NCBI RefSeq assembly: GCF_003287405.1
Contig: NZ_PRLD01000001.1
Coordinates: forward strand, 412,008 to 476,007
Origin: Faecalibacterium prausnitzii
GTDB lineage: Bacteria; Bacillota; Clostridia; Oscillospirales; Ruminococcaceae
Direction of reading: 5' to 3'
DNA length: 64,000 bases
How positions within the stretch are numbered: the stretch's first letter is position 1; each line of letters opens with the position of its first letter. The position numbers and the translations under genes were made by a program. The notes under the pieces are model-generated. The model made no database searches, was not told the DNA's origin, and saw nothing but the letters and a program-made list of their open reading frames with translations. Shown here one piece after another: positions 1 through 11,165 of this stretch.

Positions 1-3000
1 AGCCTGCGCCTGTCCTGGACGGAGGTAGAAAGCCGTATCCGCAGGCTGGTGGAAACCGGCAAATATCTTTCTGCGGAACAGGCAGGCCGGGTCAAAGGGA
101 ATGAATTTAAAGAGCTGGCGGCGCAGCTTTGGTATCTTAGGCAGGATTTTGGCGATGGGGCAAAGGAAGCCGGACTTCTCCCCACTGTGGATGGAGTCTA
201 TATGCAGAGGGGCGGTTTCCCGGAGGATACGGCTAAGTTAGAAAAGCTGCTGCAATCCCCGGAGCAGTTGGCGGCTGTTGTAAAAGAAATGGAGGGCTTC
301 TGCGATGCTTACCAGGAGAACCGGGAAATCCTGCGGTTCCATTTTCACCGCCCCAACGCCATTTTGCACCGGCTTGAGCAGGCGCAGATCCCGGCAGAAG
401 TCTTTCCCCTGGATGGGCAGTTCAAGGAAGAACGCCCCACTTTCATTACAGAGGACGAAATCAATGAGGTGCTTGCCCCTGGCGGCGGCTATTCGGACAG
501 CAAGCTGGCGGCGTATGTGTTTTTCCAGAATCACACAGACCGCAAAGAAAGACAGGATTATCTGAAAGAGTCTTTTGGCACTGGCGGCAGTGGCAGCTCT
601 ATCCGTGATACCTGGCATGATGCCAAAGGCATGAAGATCAAGCGCAGCTATGGGAAGCCTTATGCGGAAACTTCTTTGAACTGGAACCAGGCCGAGCGCC
701 GTATCCATCAGCTTATGGAAAGCGGGCGGTTCCTTACCCCGGACGATAAGGCACGGTTCCCGGAATATGAGCGTTTTATCCTCTCCCGTGATGTGGATTC
801 CTTTTTCCACTATGCAGCCAAAGAACAGCGTCCTTATCAGGTGGAGGGATTCTTTGACGGCTGGAAGCAGGTTCGCCCCATGCTTGATAATCCGGCGCAG
901 GTGGACGGCCTGCTGTCTGTGATGAAAGACGGCTTGCAGTCCCTGACACCCAAACAGTATGGCTATGAAGTCTGCACCAGGGCGTATGACAGGCTTTCCG
1001 CTTACAAAGACGGCTCCTATTCGCTGATCCAAAGGGCGGCGGATATGCCCCAAAAGGCGGCACCGGCGAAACAGCCGAAAGCCAGCCGGGAACAGAAGCC
1101 CCTGGATGCCGCCCAGTCTGCCCTGCGGCGGTTAAAGAGCCAGAGCCACAAAACGGCAAAAGCGGACGAACCGGAACAGCTTTCCTTTGATTTTTCGGAA
1201 AGTGCGGTGCAGACGGAACCGGAAAAACCGGATGCTCCATCCTCCCGTGAGAAAATCATTTTACAGGCACAGGAACTGTTGGATAAACAAGGGCTTGTGG
1301 TTTCTGAAGAATATTTGAATGACGCTTTTGAGGAATTGGGAAGTGAAACCCCGAAGCCGGAGGAACTGGCAGACCACACCCGGTCTATGCTGGAGCGTGA
1401 CGAAGCGGAGGCCGCCCTGGAGCCGGAACCGGCAAAGCGCACTGTCCGGGATATTTATGAGCAATTCCAGCCCGTGGTCTTAGCCCAGGTCTTACAGGAT
1501 AACGCCTTTGCCAACGCCCTGGAAAATTCCGATGAGGAAAATATCAAAATCGAGTGCGACGTCGCTATCAGGCGGGCGGTGCTTGCCGTGGACGATGTGG
1601 AACTGACCAAAGCCTATTTTGATGTGTCCGCTTTCCATAACCGTCTGCACAAGGAAGTGCTTGCCCAGGCAACGGAACAGGCAGCCCTTACCCCGAAACG
1701 GCTTTATGAAGCGGCGCTGCCGGAACTGATCGGATTGATCGAACAGAGTGAGATCTATCCTTTCCTGCGTGACCGGGATACAGATGTGCTGGATGCCCAG
1801 GAAGAACTTTCAGCAAAACTGGACGAACTGCTGTCCGGTCTGAAAGACAGCCGTCCCGCCCTTTATGAAGCCTACACCACGCTGCCGGATTTCAGGGAAT
1901 ACTTAATCGACGATATTTTAGAGCGTACTTATCAGGATATGGTAACGGATCGCCGTACCAGCGTGGAACAGCACGAAAATGACCCCGATGCTCCTGCGTG
2001 GGTAACGGGAAAGACAGAACCGGAAGAACCGGCTGAAACGTCTGGCTCTACAACCCTTTTACCCCATGTGGATGCCTACAACGCCTTAAAAGAAAAGCAC
2101 CCGAAAGAATTGGTCGGTATCCAAAACGGCGGGTATTGCCTGTTTTACGGTGAAGATGCCCGGACTGCCTTTGAAGCGGTGCCGGTATCCTGGCTTCTGC
2201 CGGTTGATCTGCCGGGAATAGGCGAAGTGACCGTGGCAGGTATCCGGGAGGGCTGGCAGGAAGCCGCTGACCGGTTACAGACGGCGGGCCTGCCTGCGGT
2301 GTTCTTCCAGGATAACGGCGAAACTTATACCGCCCTGGGGCGCACACTGACCTTAAAGGAAGCCGGACAGGAAAGTACCCTGCCCCAGCCGGAACGTACT
2401 GACAGGGAAACCCGTGCGGGCGCACCGTCAGAGGAAGAAAGCCCCCAGCCGGAGCCGAACCTTACGCCGCTGACCGAAGAATACTTAAAGCTCAAAGCAG
2501 AATACCCCGGCCATGTGGCAGGTGTCCGAGTGGATGATCTGTACCTGTTCTATGGCAAGGATGCGGAAACTGCCGCCAAAGCCCTGGGGAGCAAGATCGT
2601 TACCAGGGAGATTCCGGGACTTGGGGAAACTGCCGTCACCGGCTCTGCCGCAAGCTGGCAGGCATTGGGGGAAAAGCTGCTCCAGCACGGAAACAGCGCC
2701 CTGTTTGCTCGCCCGGAGGGAGAAACCTACGAAGTCCAGAAAGTCCTGGAGATTGCAGACTATATCCCCATCGGGATGCAGGTCACAGACGAGGGGCGCA
2801 CTTTTACCATTGACAGCGTAGACTATGATTTCGGCTCGGTCAGCCTGCGGGATGATACCTTTGCTGCCGGAACCGGATTCCCGGTTTTCAGGAATGAGCC
2901 GGTGTCTTACGTCCGGGAACTGGTCAAAGACGCCCAGGACAAGGAACTGGAAGAACTGGCTGCATCCGGCGCTCCGCTGTCGGAGCCGTCCGAACCGGCA

Positions 3001-5437
3001 GCACCTGTGCAGCACCAACCGCCCAAAGCAGAAAATTTCCGCATTACTGCTCCCGATCTGGGAGTGGGCGGCCCGAAAGCAAAGTATCAGGCGAATGTGG
3101 CGGCCATCCGGCTGTTAAAGGAACTGGAAGCCGGTGGCCGAAATGCCACGCCGGAGGAACAGGAAATCCTGTCCCGTTATGTGGGCTGGGGCGGCATTCC
3201 CCAGGCGTTTGACGGTTCCGATGAAAAGTGGAAAACAGAATATGCCGAACTGAAAGGGCTTTTAACCCCGGCTGAATATGAAGCCGCCAGAGGTTCGACC
3301 CTAAACGCCCATTACACCGCACCGGTCATCATTGAAAGCATTTATCATGCCGTGGAGCAGATGGGCTTAGAACCAAAAACCATGCTGGAGCCTGCGATGG
3401 GCACCGGCAATTTTTTTGGCATGGTGCCGGATTCCATGAAAGATACTGCCCTTTACGGCGTGGAACTGGATTCCATCACGGGCAGGATCGCCAAGCAGCT
3501 TTATCCCCAGGCGCATATCACAGTGGACGGGTTCGAGCGTGTCAACTTTGCCGATAACCGGTTTGACCTGGCGGTGGGCAACGTGCCCTTTGGCAACTAC
3601 CAGATAGCCGACGCCCGGTATGATAAGCAGCACTTTTTCATCCACGATTATTTCTTTGGAAAGACGTTGGATAAAGTGCGTCCAGGCGGTATCGTGGCAT
3701 TTATCACATCAAAAGGCACACTGGATAAGCCGAACACCGCCGTCCGGGAATACCTGGCAGAGAGAGCCGACCTTTTGGGCGCTGTCCGCCTGCCGGACAA
3801 TGCGTTTAAAAATGCTGGTACGGAAGTGACCAGCGACATCATCTTTTTGCAGAAACGGGCCGCTCCGCCGGAACAGATGCCGGACTGGGTAGACGTTTCC
3901 CAGACCGCTGCCGGCATTCCCGTCAACAAATATTTTGAACAGCACCCGGAAATGGTTCTGGGTTCTATGGTATGGGAAGGCGGCCCCTACGGGCAGGAAA
4001 CCGCCTGCAAGCCGCTGCCGGATGCCGACTTGAAAGAACAGCTTGCCGCTGCGGTGGCAAATTTAAGCGCACCGGACAAAGCCCTGCTGATGCGGGAAGC
4101 GGCTGCACCGGAGCAGGAAGCCGAACCCCTGGACGCCCCTGCCGAAGTCCGCAATTTCAGTTACACCGAAGCAAACGGAAAACTTTACTACAAGGAAGAT
4201 GGCGGGCTGATTCCGGTCGAAGTCCCGGCTGCCACGGAGGAACGCATCCGGGGCATGATCGCCCTGCGGGACATTACCCGGAACTTAATTGAAACCCAGC
4301 TAAACGGCGGTTCCGATGCGCAGATTGCACAGCTTCAGACACGGCTGAACTCGGCCTATGACAGCTTCACTGCAAAATGGGGGCTTCTCAACAGCACCGG
4401 CAACAAGCGTGCGTTTGAGCAGGACAGCTCCTACTGCCTGTTATGTTCCCTGGAAGTGCTGGACGAGGACAGGAACCTGGAGCGCAAAGCGGATATGTTT
4501 TCCAAGCGCACCATCAACCAGGAAAAGCGCATTAACCATGTGGATACCCCGGTGGAAGCCCTGGCTGTGTCCATTGGGGAGCGGGCCGGAGTTGACCTTT
4601 CCTTTATGGCGGAGATATTAGACCGCCCCGGCGAGGAACTGGAGATTGCCAAGGAACTCTCCGGCGTGATCTTTAAGAACCCGGAAAAAGGGCTGGATCA
4701 TCCGCTGGCAGGCTGGGAAAACGCTGACGAGTACCTTTCCGGCAACGTGCGGAAGAAACTGGCGGCTGCCAGGGCTGCGGCAGAACATGACCCGGCGTAT
4801 GCGGTCAACGTATCTGCGCTGGAGCAGTCACAGCCCAAAGACCTCTCTGCGGCTGAGATTGATGTGCGGATCGGCGCAACCTGGATTGACCCGAAGTATT
4901 ACACCCAGTTTACCTATGAACTTTTAAAGACCCCCGGCTATCTCAGGGGCGATACCATTGCCGCACGGTATTCCTCTGCTACCGGCGAGTGGAACATCAG
5001 CGGCAAGGCCCGTGACAGTACGAACAATACGCTTGCCTATGTGACTTACGGAACCAAGCGCAAGAACGCCTATGCTATCATTGAGGACAGCCTGAATCTG
5101 CGGGACTGCCGGGTTTATGACACCATCCACGATGCAGACGGCACGGAAAAGCGTGTCCTCAACACGAAAGAAACCATGCTGGCCCAGCAGAAACAGGAAA
5201 TGGTGCGGGAAGCCTTTAAATCCTGGATATGGAAAGACCCGGAGCGCCGGGAAGCGCTGTGCCAGAAATACAATGAAATCTTCAACAGCATCAAACCCCG
5301 TGAATATGACGGCAGCCATATCCGCTTTACCGGTATGACACCGGAAATCAAGCTGCGTCCTCACCAGCAGAATGCCGTTGCCCGGATGCTTTACGGCGGG
5401 AACAGCCTGCTTGCCCACTGTGTGGGCGCTGGCAAGA
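1..5437 (+). CDS. Giant DNA methylase/SNF2-like helicase of ICE, exon 1 (5' partial)
   Basis: The reading frame is open through the left edge, so the true start is outside the window. This exon encodes about 1,812 residues: acidic, proline-rich linker regions, then an adenine-methylase-like domain with motif I ([12 protein letters not shown], near residue 1130) and an NPPF-type motif IV written as GNVPFGNYQ (near 1190). The last residues, HCVGAGK, are the start of a helicase Walker A. The gene is then cut by a group II intron after the first base of the next codon. Proteins of this type are very large (over 2,500 residues) and are conserved next to relaxase genes in Tn1549-like elements. They are thought to modify or process transferred DNA, but the exact role is not established. 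Unspliced transcript would stop at 5452-5454, six codons further on. Confidence 0.9.
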
Positions 5438-8232
5438 GTGCGACACGTTCGTAACTGAAAAGGTTACGCACAAGTCAGCTAACAATAGAATCGGGAACTG
5501 GAAAGGAGTCCCTGAAAAGACTTGGAGAACTAATATTCCGATAGGTGGAATGATGGGGTAACGCCCTGAAACGCCTACCTTATAAACTGCGATATGCGGC
5601 AGTCCTCTGTAACAAGGATTGCGGTATAACGCTCGCTAAAGTCGGCGGAAATGTACCCAAACAGGTTATGCCGTGGAAAGTATCTCAGCGGTGGGATGTG
5701 TGCATGATACGCCGGAGGTCTAAAAACTGCCTATGGTCAGAATGTCACGATGACTGACGAAATCCCGAATGTACGGGTCTAAAAGGCGCAGGAGCAGAAA
5801 TGTTCCTTTCCGATTACGGAAGTATGTGAGGATGAGTAAGAATTTTTACTATGAAAGTCCTTGCGGTGTTACAGGCACCGCCCAGCATACAGGCTCAGAG
5901 GGACACCTAAGGGCAGATATGTACAGATAGGAATATTGGAACGTGGAAAGGCTGGAACACGGAGCCAGTTACAGGCTATGAGGTGTTGGATTGGAAAGCG
6001 CATTGCGTATAACAATCCTTTATCCAGCTGAGAGAGATGGCACAGTACCGTTGAAGCCGTAGAAATACGGTGGAGGGATGGCCATTAGTCGTCAGCAATC
6101 AATAAATTGAAAACTATACAGACACAAAGGTTCGAGTATGACTAAGAAAAGCGAAATCCCCCATACAAGGAGGAAAGTACCTGACTTTGGCAAACAAGAA
6201 GAAACCCTTAAAGAAACAGAAAATCCGCAACTCTGAATACTACGATATGCAGCTTGTTTTTGACGAACTGTATGCCGCAAGTGTCAAGGGGCAGCGGTTC
6301 TGCAATCTTGTGGAACTGATAAAACGCCCTGAAAACATCAAGTTGGCATATAGGAATACCCGAAAGAACAGCGGCAGTCGGACGGCGGGTGTGGATAACA
6401 AGACAATAAGCGATTTGAATAAGTGGAACGAAAATGCCTTAGTTGCCCATGTTCAGCGCAAGCTGGACTGGTATGTTCCCAACGCTGTCCGTAGAGTGGA
6501 AATACCAAAGGATAACGGGAAAACCCGTCCCCTCGGAATACCCACGATTATGGACAGGCTCATTCAGCAATGTATTCTGCAAGTATTAGAACCTATCTGT
6601 GAAGCAAAATTCTTCAAGCGAAGCAATGGCTTCAGGCCAAACCACAGTGCGGAAAATGCCATTGCCCAAGCGGAAAGAATGATACAGAACGTCGGTTGTC
6701 ATTACGTCATTGATATCGATATTAAATCTTTCTTTGACAATGTGAACCACGGCAAGCTGCTGAAGCAGATGTGGACACTTGGTATCCGGGACAAAAAGCT
6801 GTTATCCATCATTTCTACCATGTTAAAGGCAGAAGTGGCTGGAATCGGTTTTCCCGAAAAGGGCACGCCGCAGGGCGGTATCATTTCCCCACTGTTGTCA
6901 AACATCGTTCTAAATGAACTGGATTGGTGGATTGTCAGCCAGTGGGAGGAAATGCCCACCCAAAGGAACTATGTACACAGAATCTATGCGAATGGAACTC
7001 CCGACAAAAGCAGTACCATCCGTACTCTGCGTAACTACACGAATCTAAAAGAGTGCTATGTTGTCCGTTATGCAGATGATTTCAAAATCTTTTGCAAAAA
7101 GCGGTCGGATGCAATCAAGCTGTTCGAGGCTACGAAACAATGGCTTTTAGATCGTCTGGGACTGGAAATCAGCCCGGAGAAGTCAAAGATCGTAAATCTG
7201 AAACGCCATTACTCTGAATTTCTTGGCTTTAAGCTGAAAGTTCGAACAAAAGGAAAGAAGCCAGATGGACAACCAAGGTATGTAGTAGAAGCGCATATCA
7301 AGGATAAAGCATTGCAGAAAATCCGGAAGAAAAGCAAGGAAATCATTGGGCAGATACGGCAGACCTATGACCCAGGAATGGAATATCGTCTGATACAGAA
7401 ATACAACTCCTATGTCATGGGCGTTCATAACTATTACAGCATTGCAACCCATGTGAATATTGACTTTCACAAAATTGCTTTCGATGTCAAAAAGAGCCTT
7501 TACAACAGATTGAAGCACAGACTGCAAAAGAAAGGTCAAATCACAAACAGGTATATCAAGGAGAAATACGGCACAAGCCGGGAGGTGCGTTATCTGAATG
7601 GTCACGCCATCGTCCCGATTGCCTATGTTCAGCACAGAGTACCCATGGACAAGAAAAGTCGGGTAAATAAGTACACGCCTGAGGGACGGGGTGAGATTCA
7701 CAAGAATCTTGCCGGTATCAATATGGCTGTCCTCTATTATCTGATGAACAATCCCTGCGGCAAGCAAAGTGTGGAGTACAACGACAACCGCATTGCGCTC
7801 TATGTTGCGCAGAAAGGAAAATGTGCTGTTTCCGGTGTGGAACTGGAAGCAAATCAAGTGGACTGTCACCACAAAAAGCCGTTGGTGCTTGGGGGCAATG
7901 ACAGTTATCAAAACCTGATTATTGTTTCCGATGTGGTTCACATCCTCATTCATTCCAGCAATGAGCGCACCATCCGAAAATACCTGAAAGTGCTAAATCC
8001 TGATAAGAAGCAGTTGGCAAAGCTCAATAAGCTCCGTGTGCTGGCAGAAATGCCGGAACTCGTTTTCTAAAGGGCAAATCTGTTTGATGTATAGATTGTC
8101 ATAAAAATTGTTGACGATGGAAAGCCGTGTGATGGGAAACTGTCACGCACGGTTTGGAGCGGGGGAAAATCTGGAGGAACGGATATGCAGCCTGCGGCTG
8201 CATATCCTGCCCAAAGGATTACCTATCGCTAT
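5438..8232 (+). mobile_element. Group II intron, complete (2,795 bp)
   Basis: The 5' end reads GTGCGACACG, matching the GUGYG consensus. Domain V is recognisable at 8122-8155: 34 nt, with the AGC triad near its 5' end and a GAAA tetraloop. Domain VI follows and ends in ACCTATCGCTAT at 8232. Removing 5438-8232 joins A (5437) to CC (8233-8234), restoring an ACC threonine codon and the helicase reading GAGKTFEIIAAAMEG, which confirms both boundaries. The ribozyme domains I-IV occupy 5438 to about 6137 and then enclose the maturase gene. The intron lies in the same orientation as its host gene, as needed for splicing. Confidence 0.95.
6187..8070 (+). CDS. ltrA: Group II intron reverse transcriptase/maturase with HNH endonuclease
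   Basis: A 627-residue intron-encoded protein. The reverse transcriptase domain carries the catalytic YADDF box near residue 294 and TPQGGIISPLLSN upstream of it. A maturase (domain X) region follows, then an HNH-type endonuclease near residues 545-600 (CAVSGVELEANQVDCHHKKP with later His residues). It binds the unspliced intron RNA for splicing and makes the cDNA for mobility. The TTG start given here has AAGGAGG 13 bases upstream. However, an ATG at 6138 opens MTKKSEIPHTRRKVPDF in the other frame, and dropping one T near 6186 would join it smoothly to LANKKKPLKKQ. The natural N-terminus may therefore begin at 6138 and the gene may carry a one-base frameshift. Confidence 0.93.
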   Translation: MANKKKPLKKQKIRNSEYYDMQLVFDELYAASVKGQRFCNLVELIKRPENIKLAYRNTRKNSGSRTAGVDNKTISDLNKWNENALVAHVQRKLDWYVPNAVRRVEIPKDNGKTRPLGIPTIMDRLIQQCILQVLEPICEAKFFKRSNGFRPNHSAENAIAQAERMIQNVGCHYVIDIDIKSFFDNVNHGKLLKQMWTLGIRDKKLLSIISTMLKAEVAGIGFPEKGTPQGGIISPLLSNIVLNELDWWIVSQWEEMPTQRNYVHRIYANGTPDKSSTIRTLRNYTNLKECYVVRYADDFKIFCKKRSDAIKLFEATKQWLLDRLGLEISPEKSKIVNLKRHYSEFLGFKLKVRTKGKKPDGQPRYVVEAHIKDKALQKIRKKSKEIIGQIRQTYDPGMEYRLIQKYNSYVMGVHNYYSIATHVNIDFHKIAFDVKKSLYNRLKHRLQKKGQITNRYIKEKYGTSREVRYLNGHAIVPIAYVQHRVPMDKKSRVNKYTPEGRGEIHKNLAGINMAVLYYLMNNPCGKQSVEYNDNRIALYVAQKGKCAVSGVELEANQVDCHHKKPLVLGGNDSYQNLIIVSDVVHILIHSSNERTIRKYLKVLNPDKKQLAKLNKLRVLAEMPELVF

Positions 8233-10682
8233 CCTTTGAAATTATTGCGGCGGCTATGGAGGGCAAACGACTGGGCTTATGCCGGAAAAACCTTGTAGTG
8301 GTTCCTAACCATCTGACGGAACAATGGGGCGCAGATTTTCTGCGGCTCTATCCCGGTGCCAAAGTGCTGGTTGCCACAAAGAAAGACTTTGAACCCCAGA
8401 ACCGGAAGAAATTTTGCTCCCGGATTGCCACCGGTGATTATGATGCGGTGGTGATCGGGCATTCCCAGTTTGAGAAAATCCCCCTCTCCCCGGAGCGGCA
8501 GAAAGCAATCCTGCGGGAGCAGATCGACCAGGTGATTGACGGCATTGAGGAAGCCAAAGCCCAGAACGGTGAACGCTACACCATCAAACAGCTTGAAAAA
8601 TCCCGGAAATCCTTGCAGGCAAAACTGGAAAAGCTAAATGACCAGAGCCGCAAGGATGATGTGGTCACTTTTGAGGAACTGGGCGTGGATAAGCTGTTTG
8701 TGGACGAGGCGCACGGATTTAAAAATCTTTTCCTCACAACAAAAATGCGGAATGTTGCCGGTATCGGGCAGTCCGAAGCCCAGAAATCCAGTGATATGTT
8801 TGCCAAGTGCCGGTATCTGGACGATCTGACCGGAGGGAAAGGCGTGGTGTTTGCCACCGGAACCCCGGTCAGCAACAGCATGGTGGAACTTTACACCATG
8901 ATGCGCTACCTGCAATATGACCTGCTAAAAGAAACCGGCCTTGACCATTTTGATAGCTGGGCGGCAGCATTTGGCGAAACGGTCACGGCGCTGGAGCTGG
9001 CCCCGGAGGGCGGCGGTTTCCGTGCCAAGACCCGGTTTGCCAAGTTTTTCAACCTGCCGGAACTGATGGCCATGTGGAAAGAGGCGGCGGACATCCAGAC
9101 TGCTGAAATGTTAAAGCTGCCGGTTCCGGCATCGGAAAATATCACGGTAGTTACAAAGCCCAGCGAATTTCAAAAAGAGCTGGTTGCTGAACTGGGAGAA
9201 CGTGCGGAGGATGTAAGAAACCGCTTAGTGGACCCCAGGGAGGACAATATGCTCAAGATTACATCGGACGGCAGGAAGCTGGCGCTGGATCAGCGTCTGG
9301 CATATCCTGAACTGCCTGACGACCCGGAAAGCAAAGTCAATGCCTGTGTGGGAAATGTGCTAAAAGTCTGGCGGGATACGGAACCCCAGAAAGGTGCCCA
9401 GCTTGTTTTCTGCGACCTTTCCACACCCCACGGGGATAATTCCTTTAATGTGTACGATGACATCAAACAGAAGCTGATGGCGCAGGGCGTTCCGCCGGAA
9501 CAGATTGCTTTTATCCATGACGCAAAGACCGACGTTCAGAAAGCGGAGCTTTTTTCCAAAGTACGGAAAGGACAGGTGCGTGTCCTCTTAGGCTCCACCT
9601 CCAAGATGGGGGCTGGCACCAATGTCCAGACACGGCTTGCGGCGCTCCACCATTTGGACTGTCCGTGGCGGCCTGCGGATATCGAACAGCGAGAAGGGCG
9701 TATTCTGCGCCAGGGCAACCAGTTTAAGAGCGTCAAGATCTTTAAGTATGTGACCGAGGGAACCTTTGATGCTTATAACTGGGGGCTGATTGAGAACAAA
9801 CAGAAATTCATCGGCCAGCTTATGAGCGGCAAAAACCCATCCCGCTCTTGCGAGGATGTGGACGAAGCTGCTCTTTCCTATGCAGAAGTCAAGGCGCTGG
9901 CATCCGGCGACCCCAGGATTATGGAAAAGACCGAACTGGATGGGCAGGTCACGAAGCTAAAGCTGTTAAAAGCCAACCATGAAAGCCAGCGGTATGCCCT
10001 GGAGGATAACCTGATTAAGTTCTATCCCCAGGCAATCAAACGGGAACAGGAAACGATTGCTGACCTGGAGACAGACATCCGGCACTTGGAAGCCCATACG
10101 CCGCCGGACAAGGAGCATTTTTCCATGACGGTCAGGGGCACTACTTACACCGAGAAGAAAGAAGCAGGTCAGGCGATCATCGCTGCATTTGAAAGCCTGA
10201 AAGATTTGAGCGACAAGGTGGAACTGGGCGAATATCGTGGTTTTCCCATGACGTTATGGGTATCCGACAGCGGCCTATCTCCGAAACTTCAGATTACTTT
10301 GAAGCATACACGCTCCCACACCTTTGAACCGGGCAGCGACCCCTTTGGCAACATTACCCGTATGGACAATGTGCTGGAGGGAATGCGGGATAACCTGAAA
10401 CAGCATCAGACGGTTCTTGGAAACCTACTCCAGCAGATGGAGGACGCCAAGGTTGAGGTCAAGCGTCCATTCCCCCAGGAAGCGGAGCTTGCGGAAAAAT
10501 CGGAGCGGCTGGCTGCCTTAAATGTGGCGTTAAATATCGGCGGCAAAGACAAACCAAACAGCCGGGAACGGCAAAAGCATGACGGCAAGACTTCCATCAA
10601 GCGGCTTTTGCGCCGTATGGGTGTGGAGTCCGCCGCCAGTGCAGCACCAAAGAAAGATAAAGAAATGGAGGTGGCAATTTAA
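8233..10682 (+). CDS. Giant DNA methylase/SNF2-like helicase of ICE, exon 2
   Basis: This is the continuation of the split gene. In frame after the intron it encodes FEIIAAAMEGKRLGL, then a helicase motif II (VDEAHGFKN, about residue 1965 of the spliced protein) and the C-terminal helicase lobe with GTSTSKMGAGTN-like and REGRILRQGN motifs (near residue 2300). A coiled-coil-rich tail follows. The spliced product visible here would have about 2,628 residues. The open frame extends upstream to 8154, but those codons are intron domain VI and are not part of the protein. The stop TAA overlaps the ATG of the next gene (TAATG), indicating translational coupling with mobC. Confidence 0.92.
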
Positions 10683-11020
10683 TGAATCCACGCAGTGGGC
10701 GCACCATTCCCTTGTATTTCAAGGTATCGCCCGAAGAAAAAGAGATTATTGACAAAAAGATGGAACTGCTCGGCACGCACAACCAGAGGGCGTACCTCAG
10801 AAAAATGGCGGTGGACGGCTACGTTGTCCGGGTAGATATGACAGACGTTAAGGAACTGGCCGCCCTGCTGCGCACCTGCTCCAACAATTTGAACCAGATC
10901 GCAAGGCGTGTGAACAGCACCGGCAATCTGTATGGGGAGGACATCGCAGATTTAAAAACCAGATACGGAGAACTGTGGGGAGCGTTCAGCTCCCTGCTCT
11001 CCAAGTTTGAGGATTTGTGA
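10682..11020 (+). CDS. mobC: MobC-family relaxosome accessory protein
   Basis: This 112-residue protein starts with RTIPLYFKVSPEEKEIIDKKM, a ribbon-helix-helix-like N-terminus, and contains the family signature LLRTCSNNLNQIARRVN. MobC proteins bind near oriT and help the relaxase nick DNA. The gene overlaps the stop of the helicase gene by one base and precedes the relaxase gene by 145 bp, the usual arrangement in Tn1549-like elements. Length is typical for the family. Confidence 0.88.
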   Translation: MNPRSGRTIPLYFKVSPEEKEIIDKKMELLGTHNQRAYLRKMAVDGYVVRVDMTDVKELAALLRTCSNNLNQIARRVNSTGNLYGEDIADLKTRYGELWGAFSSLLSKFEDL

Positions 11021-11106
11021 ACCGCCGGGGGCGGCTGTCTGGCTGACAGAACAAGTAGACGATATAAACAGTATGCGAAAGGCAATTTAACAGCATAACC
11101 CCAACC

Positions 11107-11138
11107 GGGCACGGCAGTATTTTCAAGCTGCCGTGCCC
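11107..11138 (+). terminator. Perfect 11-bp hairpin between mobC and relaxase
   Basis: GGGCACGGCAG and CTGCCGTGCCC are perfect inverted repeats around a 10-nt loop, followed by TTACTTTTG. It may be a weak terminator or attenuator. As it sits between the two mobilisation genes it could also belong to oriT; no nick site was recognised. Confidence 0.5.
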
Positions 11139-11165
11139 TTACTTTTGACAGAAAGGAGCCGCTGT

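Noticed and set aside
8154..8232. Apparent N-terminus of the second helicase part
   Set aside because: These codons are domain VI of the group II intron; splicing removes them, and the restored GAGKT motif shows the true junction.
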